Shown: positions 35,601 to 50,600 of the stretch, in pieces | Layout of the letters: each line of letters begins with the position of its first letter | How positions within the stretch are numbered: the stretch's first letter is position 1 | Assembly: GCF_032854445.1 (NCBI RefSeq) | Contig: NC_088295.1 | Location: 49,587,385 to 49,651,384 of the forward strand | From: Liolophura sinensis | Lineage: Eukaryota > Mollusca > Polyplacophora > Chitonida > Chitonidae | Length of the DNA: 64,000 nt | Direction: 5' to 3' | Translations under genes and position numbers: made by a program | Notes under the pieces: model-generated | The model's database searches: none | Told to the model about the DNA's origin: nothing | What the model saw: only the letters and a program-made list of their open reading frames with translations

Positions 35601-38600
35601 GGTGTAGTGTTCAGTGCATGGCATATATTTTTTGTTGTTATATTTCTTGCATTGTAGAATCTTTACAACATTCAACAAAGAACAAATTACCTAATTGCTG
35701 TATTTCAGCTAAAGTTTAGTATGTAAAGATGCACTTTCAGAAAGGCATGTAGGCCTAAAAATGATAAAAAAAATTTTCTGACAAGAAATTATCAGACCCA
35801 AGAGGCCATTTAAGGTGGATGAATCAGTCAGAATCAAGCAAAGTGTGCCTCTTTCAAAAGTGCTTAACTTTGGGTGAAATACAATAATAGCTGGTATTAA
35901 AACTGATTCTATTGGGGGTGGGTCTTGGTTTTATGGAAAGAGAATGTAGAAACTAATACTCAGTAAAAAATTTGTCCTTTTAATACATTTAATTCTTCTA
36001 ACAATTATTATATTTCTTCAATATATTTTGCTATACTCCAGCCTATTTCATATATTGAAATGAATTTGATTGTTATAGAGTGATGTCAGTATACATGTAC
36101 ATGTATCTCACTGTCTTCTAGTTAAATGTTTCTACATGTATTTACTTGAGAAAATGGTTATTGTGTTAGCTCCTTGTTAGGTACATCTAGGGTGTGGATG
36201 ACATGTTCTATTTGTTTTCTCATGTCTTTGATAGCCAGCAAAGAAGGCAAGAAAGGAGTTTGATGCAGATGAAAACATCGCGGGTTTGCAAGCGATATCC
36301 AGAGGGTAAGAATAAAGATAAAATAATTAAGTCTATTAAACTTCCACATTCCCAAAAGTGATATGTCAAGGGCCGAGCAATTAAAATGACTTGATACTTT
36401 TCCATAAGATTAAAAAAGATTTTTAGGCACACTGAAAATTATGATACAGGAAAGCAAGGCAAAAATATATAGCTGGAACAAATACAGATTTTTAACTTGG
36501 GTACCCTTTTATTAGCCTGATTTGGGCAGCATGACTCAGTTATGATTAACTGAGCACGATATTTGGTAGCTGGTGGTGAAAATGGAATACCTCTAAAATA
36601 TTCGTACAGACACTTTATTATTATAAGTGCATGGAGCTATAAAGAGAAGGAGCCACAACGTATTGAGTGCATATATACAGTCATTTGATGGACCTCTTAA
36701 TGCACACCTCTGTAAAATGTTTATTGGCTTCCTGGCGTCTTACAGGTATGTATGTCTCGCCAACCTGTAAAGCACTGTTGTTTTCAGAACTCTACCAGGG
36801 CAGCATTGTTTGGTACCATGTAGTAGGACAACTTAATTAAATGAAGATGTTTCAGCAGGTTTTTGCCAGATCTGTGAAGACAAAATCATTCAAAAAGAGC
36901 TCTGTATCATTATGTTCTGCTATCTGTATTGCTTCATTATATTAATATTACAAAATTTAGCAGCCTATATTCTTTTTGAAAATGAAGAATAGATGAGTGA
37001 CTTCTGTCTTAAGTAAAGAGGTTATAGGATCACTAATGAGGAGTACAGTTTTTGTTGTCAGATAACACCTTGTGTGTACACTTGCCTGACAAACACCCCA
37101 TCATGTATACACATATTGTGAGAAATAGGCCTAATTATACAATACACTACTTATGCATGTATGATCATTATAGTACTATATATGCATATTTTAATTATAG
37201 AGGTTTATTTACTGTAACACATAAGTCAAAGAAAGTAGATTTTTTGTGATGGCTTTTAAAGTATAGCAAGTAGTGGTATTGTGTTATCATAAAACCAAAA
37301 TTATAGTCTTCTAAGAACTTAATACACAGCCCTGGTCCTGCTCTGTCGGTGTTGTACATAATATACCTTCTAAAGACCAAGAGTTACTTGTTGCTCCTTT
37401 ACAGGTCCATGATAAGTCTATATATTTATTTATTTGATTGGTGTTTTATGCCGTACTCAAAAAAATTTCACTTATACAACCTTCACACGTTTGACTGCCA
37501 GCATGAACTGAACTTGAACTGACAGCGACAGCATTGGTGATAGGCTCCCTGGTCATTGCGTTCCATTTAGGACTTTGTGCAAGAGTGATTTCCATGTTCC
37601 AATTATCGATTGATGGAATGGGTTCTGGTTTTCACTGACCTACCCTTTGAAATAATCAGTCATTACAGACGTATATCGTTTTGAATTGAAATATGTTTTA
37701 TTGGCAGCTTTGTCAGGAAATAATCAGCCTGAGCTGTGTACAGACTGATGAGGACCATTTGGGAAAGTTATCACTTATGTAATAATTATTGACCAAAAAA
37801 ATAATGAAAAAAATTTCAGATTGAAATAAAAAGAGGGTCATTTTAAACACTTAGATTAAGGTGAACATGCAACAGCATGCCATTTCACACCTTCTGTGTC
37901 ATGGGTTTGATGACTAATATGAATCAAGTGTTGTTAATGAGAAAATCTTTTCATCAGGATTTGATGACATGGTATTGATTTTACTGTAAGATTTGAAGGA
38001 ATTTTATTCCACTGACCTCAGTTTCATGATCCATCCCCATTAGAGTAGGTTGGAAGTTAGAAAGGGAAATTTTGATTGTAAAACTTGGATGTGCCTGGGT
38101 AGATAAGAAAACAATAATGAGCTACATTATACACTTGCCAAGGGATGAAGATGACATGTAGATATATTTGGCTTTTGAAAGGTCAATATCAGAAACCTCA
38201 AGTACAGTTTCATCACTTAATTTGGTTATTTGTTTTACCTTTTAAAATTCTGTAACTCTACTCAAGTCAATAGATTTCTTTACACCAGCTTTATACGAAG
38301 GTTTTGAATACTGCAAATCATACCATAATCATGAAAGTTTATTCCTACCAGTGACTTTACTAGCCCTGCTTAAAACTGTGGCTGAATGTAATATGCCTGA
38401 ATCAATACTAGTATCCCTAAACTGAGCTTTGACACCTGGACAAATTTTCAAACTTTCAGATCTTTATAATGCTGTGATGAACGTGGTAGTGCTAAAGCCT
38501 GATTCATTGACATTATCAGACTCAAGTAATTATAACAATGCCAAGAGTCTCACAGATTGCTTAACTATATTCCTGCCCACATACTCACTCCACAACAGAC

Positions 38601-41600
38601 CGTTTAAATCTATTGATTCTAGGCTCTAGCTGGGAGGGAATACTTTTTATTTCCATCAAAATAAAAACTAATTTGACAGCACTGCCCTGGTGTCCACTGA
38701 TCTCTCACGAATTTGGTAAAATTAGTGCCGTATTAACCTTCCTGTTTAATTTAGTCGCTGTAACTTTACAACAACATGTTATGGCTTATCAGATTTCTCT
38801 TCCATTTACAAAACCATGGCCTTTCCATTTTGGACTATTTTTAAGCTAATTGTAATACACCTCTTCCCTGCTAAAATGTGAGTTTGTTTTCTTAGGGTTC
38901 TATGGATATGCTCAGAATATCCAGATTCAGTAAGAGCCCTTTTAGCATGCCAGGCACTTATATGTATATACTCTTTTTAACATCTGCACTTTGAGTGAAG
39001 CCTTCCAAAGCCAGAAGTTTGTTGAATAAAATAAACATTGATGGCAAATTTGGGGACTGATGAAGAACAAGTTGGGAAATTTATTTATGTCTTTTCAGAG
39101 ATGTGCATAACAGACCAGGAGAAGACTGTGTGACTGTTCATTTCCATGTCCTCTTCTCTCCTTCAATGGACTTGAACCTGGCAAATGAAATGGCTAGCAT
39201 CCGCTTTGATGTAGAAAGACTCGGGGGATGGGAATCTGGTGGAAACCGCATAGTGCTAATACCAGAAAGGTATGAGCTACTTAAAGTGAACATAAAGTGA
39301 GCCACTAAAGCTGAATTCATTAATAAAGTAGAATTGTTCTAAAAATATTTTTAAACTTCTACACCACTTATCAACAAAATAAATAGCAAACAATCGTCAG
39401 TACCTATCCACTCATTTGGTGACGCCATTTTGCTGTGCTATTGCTATGTAAAGTGACGTCACAAAACCTAGGAGCTCTCTCATGCCATATCAGTATTAAA
39501 TAACATGACAGTGACAAAATACAAACAAAAACACCTGATAGCCAACCAAAGAGTATCAGCTCTTTTAGTTTAGGGCCATGTTTGTGGACGCAAGCGTCAT
39601 GTTTTAGCGGTCCTACTCATCCTCGTCCTGAATGGGTGGAAGCATTTGGCCTAGATGGCTGTACCAAATTCAGGGAATTTGCTGAACATAGCAGAGCCAT
39701 CTGATTGATAACAGACCCTTTTGTCACATTTTTTTTTCTTCAAGCAATGACTCTCTCAAAGTGGTTTTCTTGCCAGCTCACCCAGACAAGTTCTCCTGCC
39801 CAACATCTACGCATTGTGTGGCTCAAAATGCATCTGTTTAACACTTAAGCTAACTGTAAAGTCCAATTTATAGTATCGATATCTGTCTATCCAAGACAGA
39901 AACAAGAAACCACACTGACAGTTGAGAGCTAATAGGTTTTTTGATTTGACAGCGAATTATCACGTGACGCATTCAGCGCTAGTGATTCACCAAGTTCATA
40001 AGGACTTCTACAACATGGCTACTCAGAGTGAATTATCTTTCAGGGTCATATCCCCAATGCTGAACGTCATCTTCTCAGCTATCAAATCTTTATAGAATTT
40101 ATATGCATATTTTTCTCTGATAACTGTCTTATATCATTTTTTCTGTGTATATATAGTGGCAGATTTTGTGTCCACAGTATCTTTACTGTGCTGTTTTCAT
40201 TAATACGGAATTTCATACAGACTTCCCTCTATTATAAAACCAGGTTTGGTATATGGCAATGGCAAACTGATGGGCAGTTTTGAGCTTTTGTAATCCAATT
40301 GTACAGAATAATCCTGCACAAGTGGGTTTCATACCTTTCCTGTTATTGGTGGGGGGGGGGGGGGGCTGTGGTATGGTCAGTAAAATAACCCCAGCCAACA
40401 CACACTTTGAAATCAGAAATTTTTGGAACCCTGCATGATAAACTTCCTGCTGATTCTGCAAATGGGGTGAAATGAAACAAGGAATACATGTATTTACTTG
40501 TATAGAACTGGATTACAAAGGCACAATGTAACTTTAGATTTATTCATGGAAATTCACTATAGGCTAAAAGATTGCCATTTATTATAACTATAATAATTTG
40601 CTAAAATAGCAGAAAAAAGAGCAAATACTGGTAGTATGTCATGTACACATGTATATGTTTTATGTATAATTCATCTGTGTCAAGGTGTGTATTAAAAACT
40701 GTAGCCAACAATAATTTAGAGGTTATCAGCATATTTGTGTCACTTATAAAATTATATGTATGCTTACAGTTCTCCTGAGTACATATAAGTTAGTTTGTTA
40801 TTGTGAATTCATGCAGAGAATGTGGTAATTAACCTATGATTATGATTATGCTCATACTTCAGGATTCTGTTTAGCTCTGAAGTATAATTAAGCGGACAGT
40901 TGAGCTTACAGCTTTTAACATGTCACTTTTGTGGTGTTCTTAAGATATTAAATTTGTACTTCTCTTCAGAACTTTGGACCATGGATTCCTTAAAATGTGT
41001 GGGAGTATTGGCATACCTCGATCTCTGACAAGAAGAAGCATTAATTATAAATACGTTGTCCACAAAGCGAATGCCAGTAGGAACCTTAGATGGGAAGCTG
41101 GAAATAATAGGCAGTTCAGGATCCCAGAAAATCACCAGAGCTGTGGTGGGTAATTCTGTTGATTTTTAAAACAAAGGTTCTAAAGCTATGTATACTGGTC
41201 AAAATTGATCCTAATTTTTTTTTTGACAATCTTATATGTTTTTTGAGGCCTCTTTGCCCTGGTGGTTAGCATACCAGCATGGTACAATGACCCAGGAGCT
41301 TCTCACCAATGCGGTCACTGTGAGTTCAGCTCAGGTTGGTTTCTTCTTGGCTCTGTCCTGTTTGCCCCCACCATAATGCTGGCCACTCTGAAACACCAAT
41401 CAAATAAATATATATTTTTCAGTCATATAAGTGAAATATTCTTGAGTATGGCATAAAACAACAATGAATGACATGAAGTATATGCTTTTCAGCATTAAAG
41501 TATGCCTTAAAATTTGGCATATCTTTATGTGTGCTTGTATATGTTTTTCCCCTCTGCCAATACTGGCCAAGAGGTATTGTAGTAGCATGTGTCCGTGCAT

Positions 41601-44600
41601 GCATCCGTCCATCTGTCTGTCGAAATGCTCTATCTCTAGAACGACTTAGCCCAAGCTCACCAAACTTACTCCACACTTACAACTTGGCATGTGGAAGAAC
41701 CGTATTGGCTTTCAGCAACCTTGACCTTTTTTTCAAGCTTATTGGGGTCATTTAATTTAAATTTTATAAAAAGGTTTGTGTCTATCTCTAGAACGATTTA
41801 GCCCAAGTTCACCAAACTTACACTACATTTACACCTTTTCATGAGGATGAGCCCTATTGGTTTTAAGTGACCTTTTTCTTCAAGGTCATTGTGGTCATTT
41901 AAGTGAAATTTTATAAAAGACTTGCAAACGCTCTTTCTGGAGAACAGTTTAGCCCAAGTTCACAAGACTTACACCACAGTTACACCTTGGCATGAGGGAG
42001 AACCCTATTGATATTTTGTGACCTGGACCTTTTACTTTCTGGGTTCATTTAAGTTAAATTTTATAAAAGGCGTGCAATACATGAAATCAGAACAATTATG
42101 TCAAATTCACCAAACTTACGCCACACGTACACTTTGTCTTGAAGAAGAACCCTGTTTTTTTTCAGTGACTTCAAGGTAATTGGGATTATTTAAGGTAAAT
42201 TTTTATTAAAGGCTTGTAAACATGGTATCTCAAGAATGGTCTAGCCCAGGTTCACAAAACTTACACCACACTTACATCTTGGCATGAGGAAGAACTCTAT
42301 CAGTTTTCAGAAACCTTGACCTTTTTTATCAAGGACTTGAAGAAGAACCCTGTTGTTTTTCAGTGACTTCAAGGTAATTGGGATTATTTAAGGTAAATTT
42401 TATTAAAGGCTTGTAAACATGGTATCTCAAGAATGGTCTAGCCCAAGTTCACAAAACTTACACCACACTTACATCTTGGCATGAGGAAGAACTCTATCAG
42501 TTTTCAGCAGCCTTGACCTTTTTTATCAAGGACTTGAAGAAGAACCCTGTTGTTTTTCAGTGACTTCAAGGTAATTGGGATTATTTAAGGTAAATTTTAT
42601 TAAAGGCTTGTAAACATGGTATCTCAAGAATGGTCCAGCCCAAGTTCACAAAACTTACACCACACTTACATCTTGGCATGAGGAAGAACTGTATCAGTTT
42701 TCAGCAGCCTTGACCTTTTTCATCAAGGCCATAGAGGTTATTTAAGTTAAATGTTATATAAGAGGCACATTATTACAAACCACCGTTAAGTTGGATCCGT
42801 TCATTACATCATGCATGTGCTTAAGGCTGAGGTTTAAAAAGGTTTTAAAATAAAAGAAAGTTATAATATGAAGTAAGGTTCATCATGGAGACAACTGAAA
42901 ACTATGCATAAAAATACTTTCATTTATTTTTTCAAATTCTTTTAAGAGTGTTGAAAGGCATTCAAATATTTGAATACTATGGTGGGCTTCATGAGGCATA
43001 CTGATGGTATCTAGGAACTCTGATGTCACATCACCATTTTGTTCACGATGTTTACCACAAGGAAGGAATTTTTGGGAACATTATTTTAGTAATCTTGTAT
43101 TCATGTGTAAAAAGAGTTATTTCAACATTCAGTATCCTGATTAGAGTTGAAAAAACTTCATATGAGGTCAGAGTTCCAAAAAAATGATAGTATGGTCCAT
43201 AGAGCCCACCTTAGAATTCAAATGTTTGAACGACTTTAACTCTTTTAGCAAAAATGTAAAAAAATGGTATATTTTTGCATAGTTCCAATTTACAGTCAGT
43301 TGTGAAACATATGGCTGGATCTTGTAAAGTCAATTTTAAAAGTCGTGATGTTACAAGTTGCTATTACTTGTGAATACATTCCAATTTACAGTCAGTTGTG
43401 AAACATATGGCTGGATCTTGTAAAGTCAGTTTTAAAAGTCGTGATGTTACAAGTTACTATTACTTGTGAATACATTCCAATTTACAGTCAGTTGTGAAAC
43501 ATATGGCTGGATCTTGTAAAGTCAATTTTAAAAGTCGAGATATTACAAGTTGCTATTACTTGTGAATACATTCCAATTTACAGTCAGTTGTGAAACATGG
43601 CTGGATCTTGTAAAGTCAATTTTAAAAGTCGAGATGATACAAGTTGCTATTACTTGTGAATACATTCCAATTTACAGTCAGTTGTGAAACATATGACTGT
43701 ATCTTGTAAAGTACATTCCTATTTGAAGTGAATTTTAAGTTGTGATGTTACAAGTTGGACTTGCAAATCCATTTGTTTCCTGATTTTCTAGACAGCTTTT
43801 ATTGTAAGTTGAATGTTTTATGAATTGCCACTGTCATACACGACATATTTTAAGATTCTAGCTGAAATATGGCTAAATGTATATACGTGTACAGGGCAGC
43901 GAATGATGATATACATCTTGTGTGTTGCAACAGATGTCTGGCACCAATATGATCCTCCTGTACATTCTGAGGAACACAAAGAAAAAGGAATATGGAGACA
44001 AGTTGGAAAAGCATTGTCTAACGTGTGGCATGGAAACAAAGAAAAGGAAAATGAGTATGATATTGGTATGCGACTCTCAGTGCATTCTTTCTCTGGTGGA
44101 GTGCAGGAATTAATACAGAAAGGATGCACTGGCGTGGAGATTTTTGAGAAAATCTCAATGGTGTATGATTGCCTCAGAAAAACAGATGACAGATCCACAG
44201 ATAAGCAGAAGTTTGAACAGGTACTGATCATTTAAATCCATGTACTGGTGTAAATGAGTTTCCCATATCCATAATATATAATATTATACATCTACATAGT
44301 AGTTCAAAAACCATAAAGCCGGCCACTGTCATATGAGGTAAATATTCCTGAGTTCGGCGTAAAACACCAATCAAATCAAATAAATGAAGACATTTAGTTC
44401 AAAGTAAATACCATAAAAACATGAATATGCACACAGTAGACCTACTCAGGCCAGTCTGGGACAAGATTAATAAGAGAAGGAAAGTGGATGTCAGAGGCTA
44501 CGTTCTCTTAGTGAGAAACCTTGTGATGGTGCATATCATTTTGGACAGACAAGAATATAAAACTATGTATTACTCTGAATATTGGGGGATGGGGCGTGCA

Positions 44601-47600
44601 TTGATGCTCATGTTTTGATTACAGTCACTCATATTTGTTTGTAGTATATACAGTCATGGATACTGGAACAGTGGGAAAAATTTGATGTGGAAAACGCTAC
44701 TGTTGAGGTGAAAATCATTATGGCTGTGTTAACATTGTGGATGCTCATGGAATATAGAATAAATATTCCTCATGACTTCTGGAGAAGAGTCGCTACATGC
44801 ATGATGATGCATGCAACCAAGGATGGTCAGAAGTACCAGTGTCAAGAATGGAATGCATTCGTGAGGAACTTCAGTGGGGTAGAAAGGTAAGCCCAGGTGA
44901 TTGAAACAAGAACCCGGAATTAGAAGTGATGTATAATACTGGTAGGCACCACAATTAAGGGGTCCTCCCCATGAAAGCAATAAGACTGAAATGACCGACT
45001 TTGTTTCTCCAGATTTGTTTGTGGAGAGCAAATAATTCCAAAATGAGTTAGTAAAAGTAACAGCCACATGACTGCATTATAGGATATAAGCAGAGAATAT
45101 GTCCCCTAAATGTACCTGACAAAATGAAAAGGCATGACAAGGTAGACAGTAAGAGAATGTAAATGTCGCGTGTTATATTTAAAGGTGTAATTTCCATCTG
45201 ATGGCACGATCACGATAAAGGGTGGGATAAGGATTAGGGGAAACTTGTTTGCAAAACATCGAAGGTTCAGTCAAAATATACATCCACTAGATTAGGAGTC
45301 AGCTAAAATCAGCTCTTATCTGAGTTTTTAGAAAACTTGCACCCTGGCAACAGAAGGGTTGGGGGGTGGGGAGAAGGATATCGGCACACATTTTCTGGAA
45401 CTAAAAAGGCTCTAAATACAGTCCTCTACATGTATGTTGACGACATTTTACATCTAGATGTTATCTCATAGCCCTTCGTGTAGTCTGGAATTTAGTAGAC
45501 TGACCCCACAGAACTTGAGTTACTTTCAACTTTCTGAGACTGTAATGGATGTTACATGTTTGGGCTGGCAGCAGATCTCACCATTTCCAGAATTTGCAGC
45601 AGGTTGGACCGAGCTTGGAAAAAGAACAACAGTTAAGGAAACCACAAAAACTATCAGGGAATTTAATATCCAGTATGTCAGGGCTATGTCTTGTATTGAT
45701 GCTCACAGGGCATGGACCATGCAGGTATTAACTTTACAACTTTAAGATTCATACTTACCGACCATGACACACCTGATGGGTAAGCCACATTTCTTGGCAT
45801 ATTGGTGTTAGAAGCCAGGTCATCTCTCAAGGTTATCTGTCCTCCGTTGCCTTTCCCTCCTGACATCATTGGCCTACTTTCATGTCAGACCCAGTTATGT
45901 TTCAGTGAAATACTGATGCCCTCTTTTATCACCATTGACTACTTCTGATTAAGTGGGTAGTGTTCCAGAAAATGGATGGCCTACAGATAAACCATAAATA
46001 TAGTCTTCATAATTAAAATCTGAATTTTGTCAAATTTGGCTTGTATTCTCCTTCCTGCTTTATTCAGTCACAGTAAGTTTACAACAACAACATGTCCCAG
46101 CTTACGACAGTTAATGGTATGGTTGTTCCATTTGTTATTCTGGATTATGTTAATTAGCCATATATATATATCAGATTTGTGAGCTCTTTGACCCTAAAGA
46201 CCCCAGCATGAAGAGGGGGCCTGTTTTGGACCGTGATATTGTAACAGTCACCAGGCAGTTGTTAATTGGTATGTTAGGACTGATAGTCGTTAAACTGCTG
46301 CCTGCAATAATGGGCTACATGCTATAAAATGGTCCAACTACATGTAGCTACATTACTCCAGCTGACAGTGATCTAATGGTGTACTCTGTACGAAGGCTAT
46401 GCACACTTCTGCTATCAAACAGGTTTTATTGTGGGTTGAGAGTATAGTTAAACACCAATAATAACTCTTTTGAATATGAAAGAACTTGGGTTGGGATCAG
46501 TGGCATAAGAGCTCTTGGATTATTTGGGTGAGCAATGCAAAATTTCATTAGTGAAGCCATTGTGCATAAATATATATAGCACTTATAGAACTTATTTTCA
46601 GAGGTGTACTATTTTCAGCTCAAAGTAATACCACCTACAGATCTTTACCGTCACCAACATTCAGCTTTATAAGAGCAATTGTTTGCATGCAACTTAAGTG
46701 GCTTACGCCAGTGCTCTTATGTATGGAGAGGTCAGCTAGCTTGAGTTGCACTATCTAGGGTATGCCATGGGTAAAACTGATGAAGCATAACATTGAACAT
46801 AACAAGTTTTTAAACACAGTTTACCACAAAACTATCCAATGTAACAAAAGGTTACTGGTAAATTACAAACTAAAGTGAAGAGCAGTAGTTACCTGCTAAG
46901 AGCTTCATGGCAGCAATGGATTCTAGTCACATAAGACTTTCAAAAATATTTTCGGCAAAGTATGGATAATACATAAATGAAACGAGATTAAAATTCAGCC
47001 AGCCAGACTTCATCTACGATCTTGTAACTTGTTACTAACAGTATTGCAGGAAAGTATGTCAGATGGGAATATCATTTGTTTATGCATAGCTTTTGTTTCT
47101 GATTACCCACTACGCAGCAGTTTGATTCAGTCTTGAAAAGCAGTTTTTAGGGACATCAGTAAAGAGTGGGTGCAGAAAATATTTTGTCCGAACGATAGTA
47201 ATGATGGATAAAGCCTGATGGATAAAGACAAGGGTGCTGGGGTGTGCCTGGGCTTTTATGTAAGCTCCATCTGCATTGTTTTCACGTTAATGCTTTTTTT
47301 AATGCAATGAAAAAACGGCATTTGCGTAGTCCTAAACCAACGAAATCTAGTAAATTGTAATTCTGCTGAAGCCATGTTGAAATGGGGTGTGTTTAAGTTG
47401 CTACTATTTGTGAGAAAAAATGTTGAAATGGGGCGTGTTTAAGTTGCTACTATTTGTGAGAAAAATCCCAGCTAAAGTGTAAAAGCATACTATTCTATTT
47501 CCGTGGTGTATTACTTAGATATTGCAGTTTAAGTTAAACCACGAAAATCAAAAGGGCTGCCATGTTATCAAGGAGTCCCAATTTTACCAATCAAAATTCA

Positions 47601-50600
47601 AAAACAGAGTATTTTTGGATGCTAAATTTGAATTTCAGAAAATATTAACTGCCAATTTGGAATCTAGGAAGAGTTACATGTAAAACAAAAAAGGCAAATT
47701 TTATGTAATTTTTGTGTAATTTTCTATACATTTCTGCAAACATTCAGTACACAGTTTCACCCAGTTAAATATTGTAAACAGTTAACAATGTTAAGGGTGG
47801 TACCTACGTATCTTAAAAGTACAGCATGTATTGAGCTCAGATTTTGCATACATGTATAGCACAGTAACACAAAGGCATCTGAGTTGTTTCATCCTTCATG
47901 CCCTGCATGTGTTTTCAAAGACTACAAAGGGTAAAATTCCTGATCTTTATATATGTGCACTTAAATGTGAAAGAACTTTGTGTATTGTTTTGAATTCATG
48001 TCTCTTACGCCTATTTTCATGTTTTTTTGTTTTTTTTAAAGTGAACATTTCTGTACAGTCTGGGAATGTTTCTGGTTGATCGTTTTTAAATATTTTTAGT
48101 CCACCAGCACACTTAACCATGGAACTGAAAAGCCCAGCATGTTCTTCCAAAACATCTATTAATTCTACATGTTTATTATTTGGATTTATTTAAGTAAACT
48201 GTTGAGCAGCCTGCTGAATATCTGCAAAGCTTGTATGAAACATATTGGAGAAAAAGGCCTGGCCTGGTTGTGCTTGGTGCCATGGGTTCACTTCATCAAC
48301 AAAGATTGTGAACCATGGGGATCATGTGAGAAACAGGGAAAGCATAATGACTGCTCACCGAGATGGTGGGGAACCCACCTTTTCTCCAATGAAATCGAAG
48401 ACTGCAAATCCAGGCTATCTGCTAATGAGACCATGGATAGGTGAGTCTTGCTTGTTTGCATTTTATAAGTTAGATTAAGAGAATACATGTACAGGAAGTG
48501 GTATAACTAGTTTTAAAGGTATGTTTGGCTACATACAGTTTTTAGTCACTCAAAATTTTCCTGGTTCCTGATGTGAACTTACATGATATTTAGAATGTGT
48601 ACAACTTTAGGAACTGTGTAGCACTACATCGGCTTTCAGCTACCATATTGTGAGCCCATTTTAGCATGGCTCTATTTAGCCTTTTGTACAAATGTGAACA
48701 GGATCAAGGTGCTAATCGGGCAAGAATTTCTGTCCTGCTTTCAGTTACGAGGCGATCTGTATATTCTGCTCTTTGAGTTTTAAAAGCATTCCCTTTATTT
48801 TGCAAGTCATTAGGGGAAAGTTTATATGCGCATTATAGTACAGTACATAGGCCACCTCTCTTAGAAGTGACCCTAGGAGGAGTTGATGGAGGATGCATTT
48901 TTGTAGTAAATGTTGACCGTATTAAAATTGATTAGTTAGGTTAGTGGTCCAACATATAACCATTGCTTACTCCTAAAAATGCACCTTTTAAACTGGAGAG
49001 TGACCTCAAGGGAAGTAATTTGGTGCAGCCCTATTGAATTGGTAAATTAAATGAATAGCATCTATGTGTTTTCAGTTTTCTCTGGGACATCATACCACAA
49101 CTTATTCCACTGTTTGAGATGGACATGCTACTTCCCAGGACTGTCATGGCCTTGACCAGTCCAAGACACCTGTCCAGAATTATCAAAATGAGGGCATTCC
49201 CAGCTGATGTGTTGATAGCTACTCTGTACTATTACATCAAAACACTCAGTCTGTACGATTACAGAAGAAGACTTGATGAAGAACAAAAGATGAAAATGGT
49301 ACTGGTAAAAGAATTCAGAACTATCTTTGTTTGCTTATGCATGTTGATAAATGACAGGAAACAGTGATTTGTTATGTCCTTCCTATTGTAGTTGGTTGAG
49401 GGTGTATTTTTTCCATTAGAATCCAGCTTACTCAGTCTACTGACCCAATCACCTGGAGTCAAACCGTTCACAACACACAGCATCCAAGGATGAGAATATT
49501 GTAAATACAGCAGATTTAAAAAATCAAACACTAGCAAGATATTCTTTATGGAGACACAAAGAAAGGTTTGTTTTGCTCATTGTTTGGATGTAGATGGTAA
49601 TATTGTTGATAACGATGTTTGTTTGTATATCAAAACATGCTCAAAAAGAAAAAGGAAGACTTTATATATGAAAGGTCATAAGGATTATCTTGTTAGTGAA
49701 CTTCGTCACCAACTCACAAAAAAAAAAAATGATTCAGCAGAATAATGATAGAAGAAACACACAATTTATGCAAGTTTTATTTAAAATTTCAATTATTAAT
49801 GCAGCAAGTTGTAATTTTTACTGTATAATTGTCAACAAATTACATTTGTTAATTTGCATTGCCACAACAGCACATGCCAGAGAGGTTTGGTCCTCAATTT
49901 TGGGTATTAGGCCAAAATTAAATATTAAGTTTGATGTTATGCCATTGATGTTATGCCATTGATGTTATGTTTGACCGACCCTTTAAAAAGACTTCAACTG
50001 AAATTCTTTTTTCGGGATTTTACAGATGCTAAATTATTCTATTTTATTTCATTAATTTTTTTTTTTCGCTGATCATTTATTCTGTTTATAGAGGTGTCAC
50101 TCTGTTTATAGAGGTGATGGGTGCTCTTTGGAGATATACAATTTCCTTAGTCTGAAAATACGGTCTAAGGATGACTTATATTTATTGATATGCGGAGAAC
50201 ACTGCCATGCTTAACAATATGTGCACTGGATTATGACATTGTGCCTGTATTCAGCTACCCCATTGGCAAAGCTCGCTGCATACGCTATCCAGATCCACTT
50301 AATACATGGTCTGTCAGTAAGCTAGGACACTTATGCCTATGTTGCAACCATTGACACTGACTTCTATTCAATATTTGCTCAGATAATCTCAGTCAGATTT
50401 GAAAATAAGGTCTGCTTTGAGCTCCTCACCAGGTGAAGCCCTCTACCCAATCGACCTAAATTGGTACGTCAATCATGCTGAGGTCTATTGAGAATCTGAC
50501 ATCATGTGAAAATATATCACAATGTTATTTAAGTATTCCAATCTATAAAACAGCTCAGCACACAAAGGTGGACAACGATGTTGTTTTGAAAGCTAATTGT

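Noticed and set aside
35453-35719. 88-codon plus-strand ORF as an extra RNF213 exon
   Set aside because: No good acceptor and donor in the right phase, and exons 3 and 4 already join in phase 0.
41419-41676. Overlapping ORFs on both strands
   Set aside because: They cover a SINE end and the first units of a tandem array.
43813-43933. Upstream extension of exon 7
   Set aside because: The frame is open by chance; only the acceptor at 43933 completes the split codon left by exon 6 and gives the DVWHQYD start.
43818-44231. 137-codon minus-strand ORF
   Set aside because: It is the reverse-strand shadow of exon 7, whose plus-strand reading has homology and matching splice phases.
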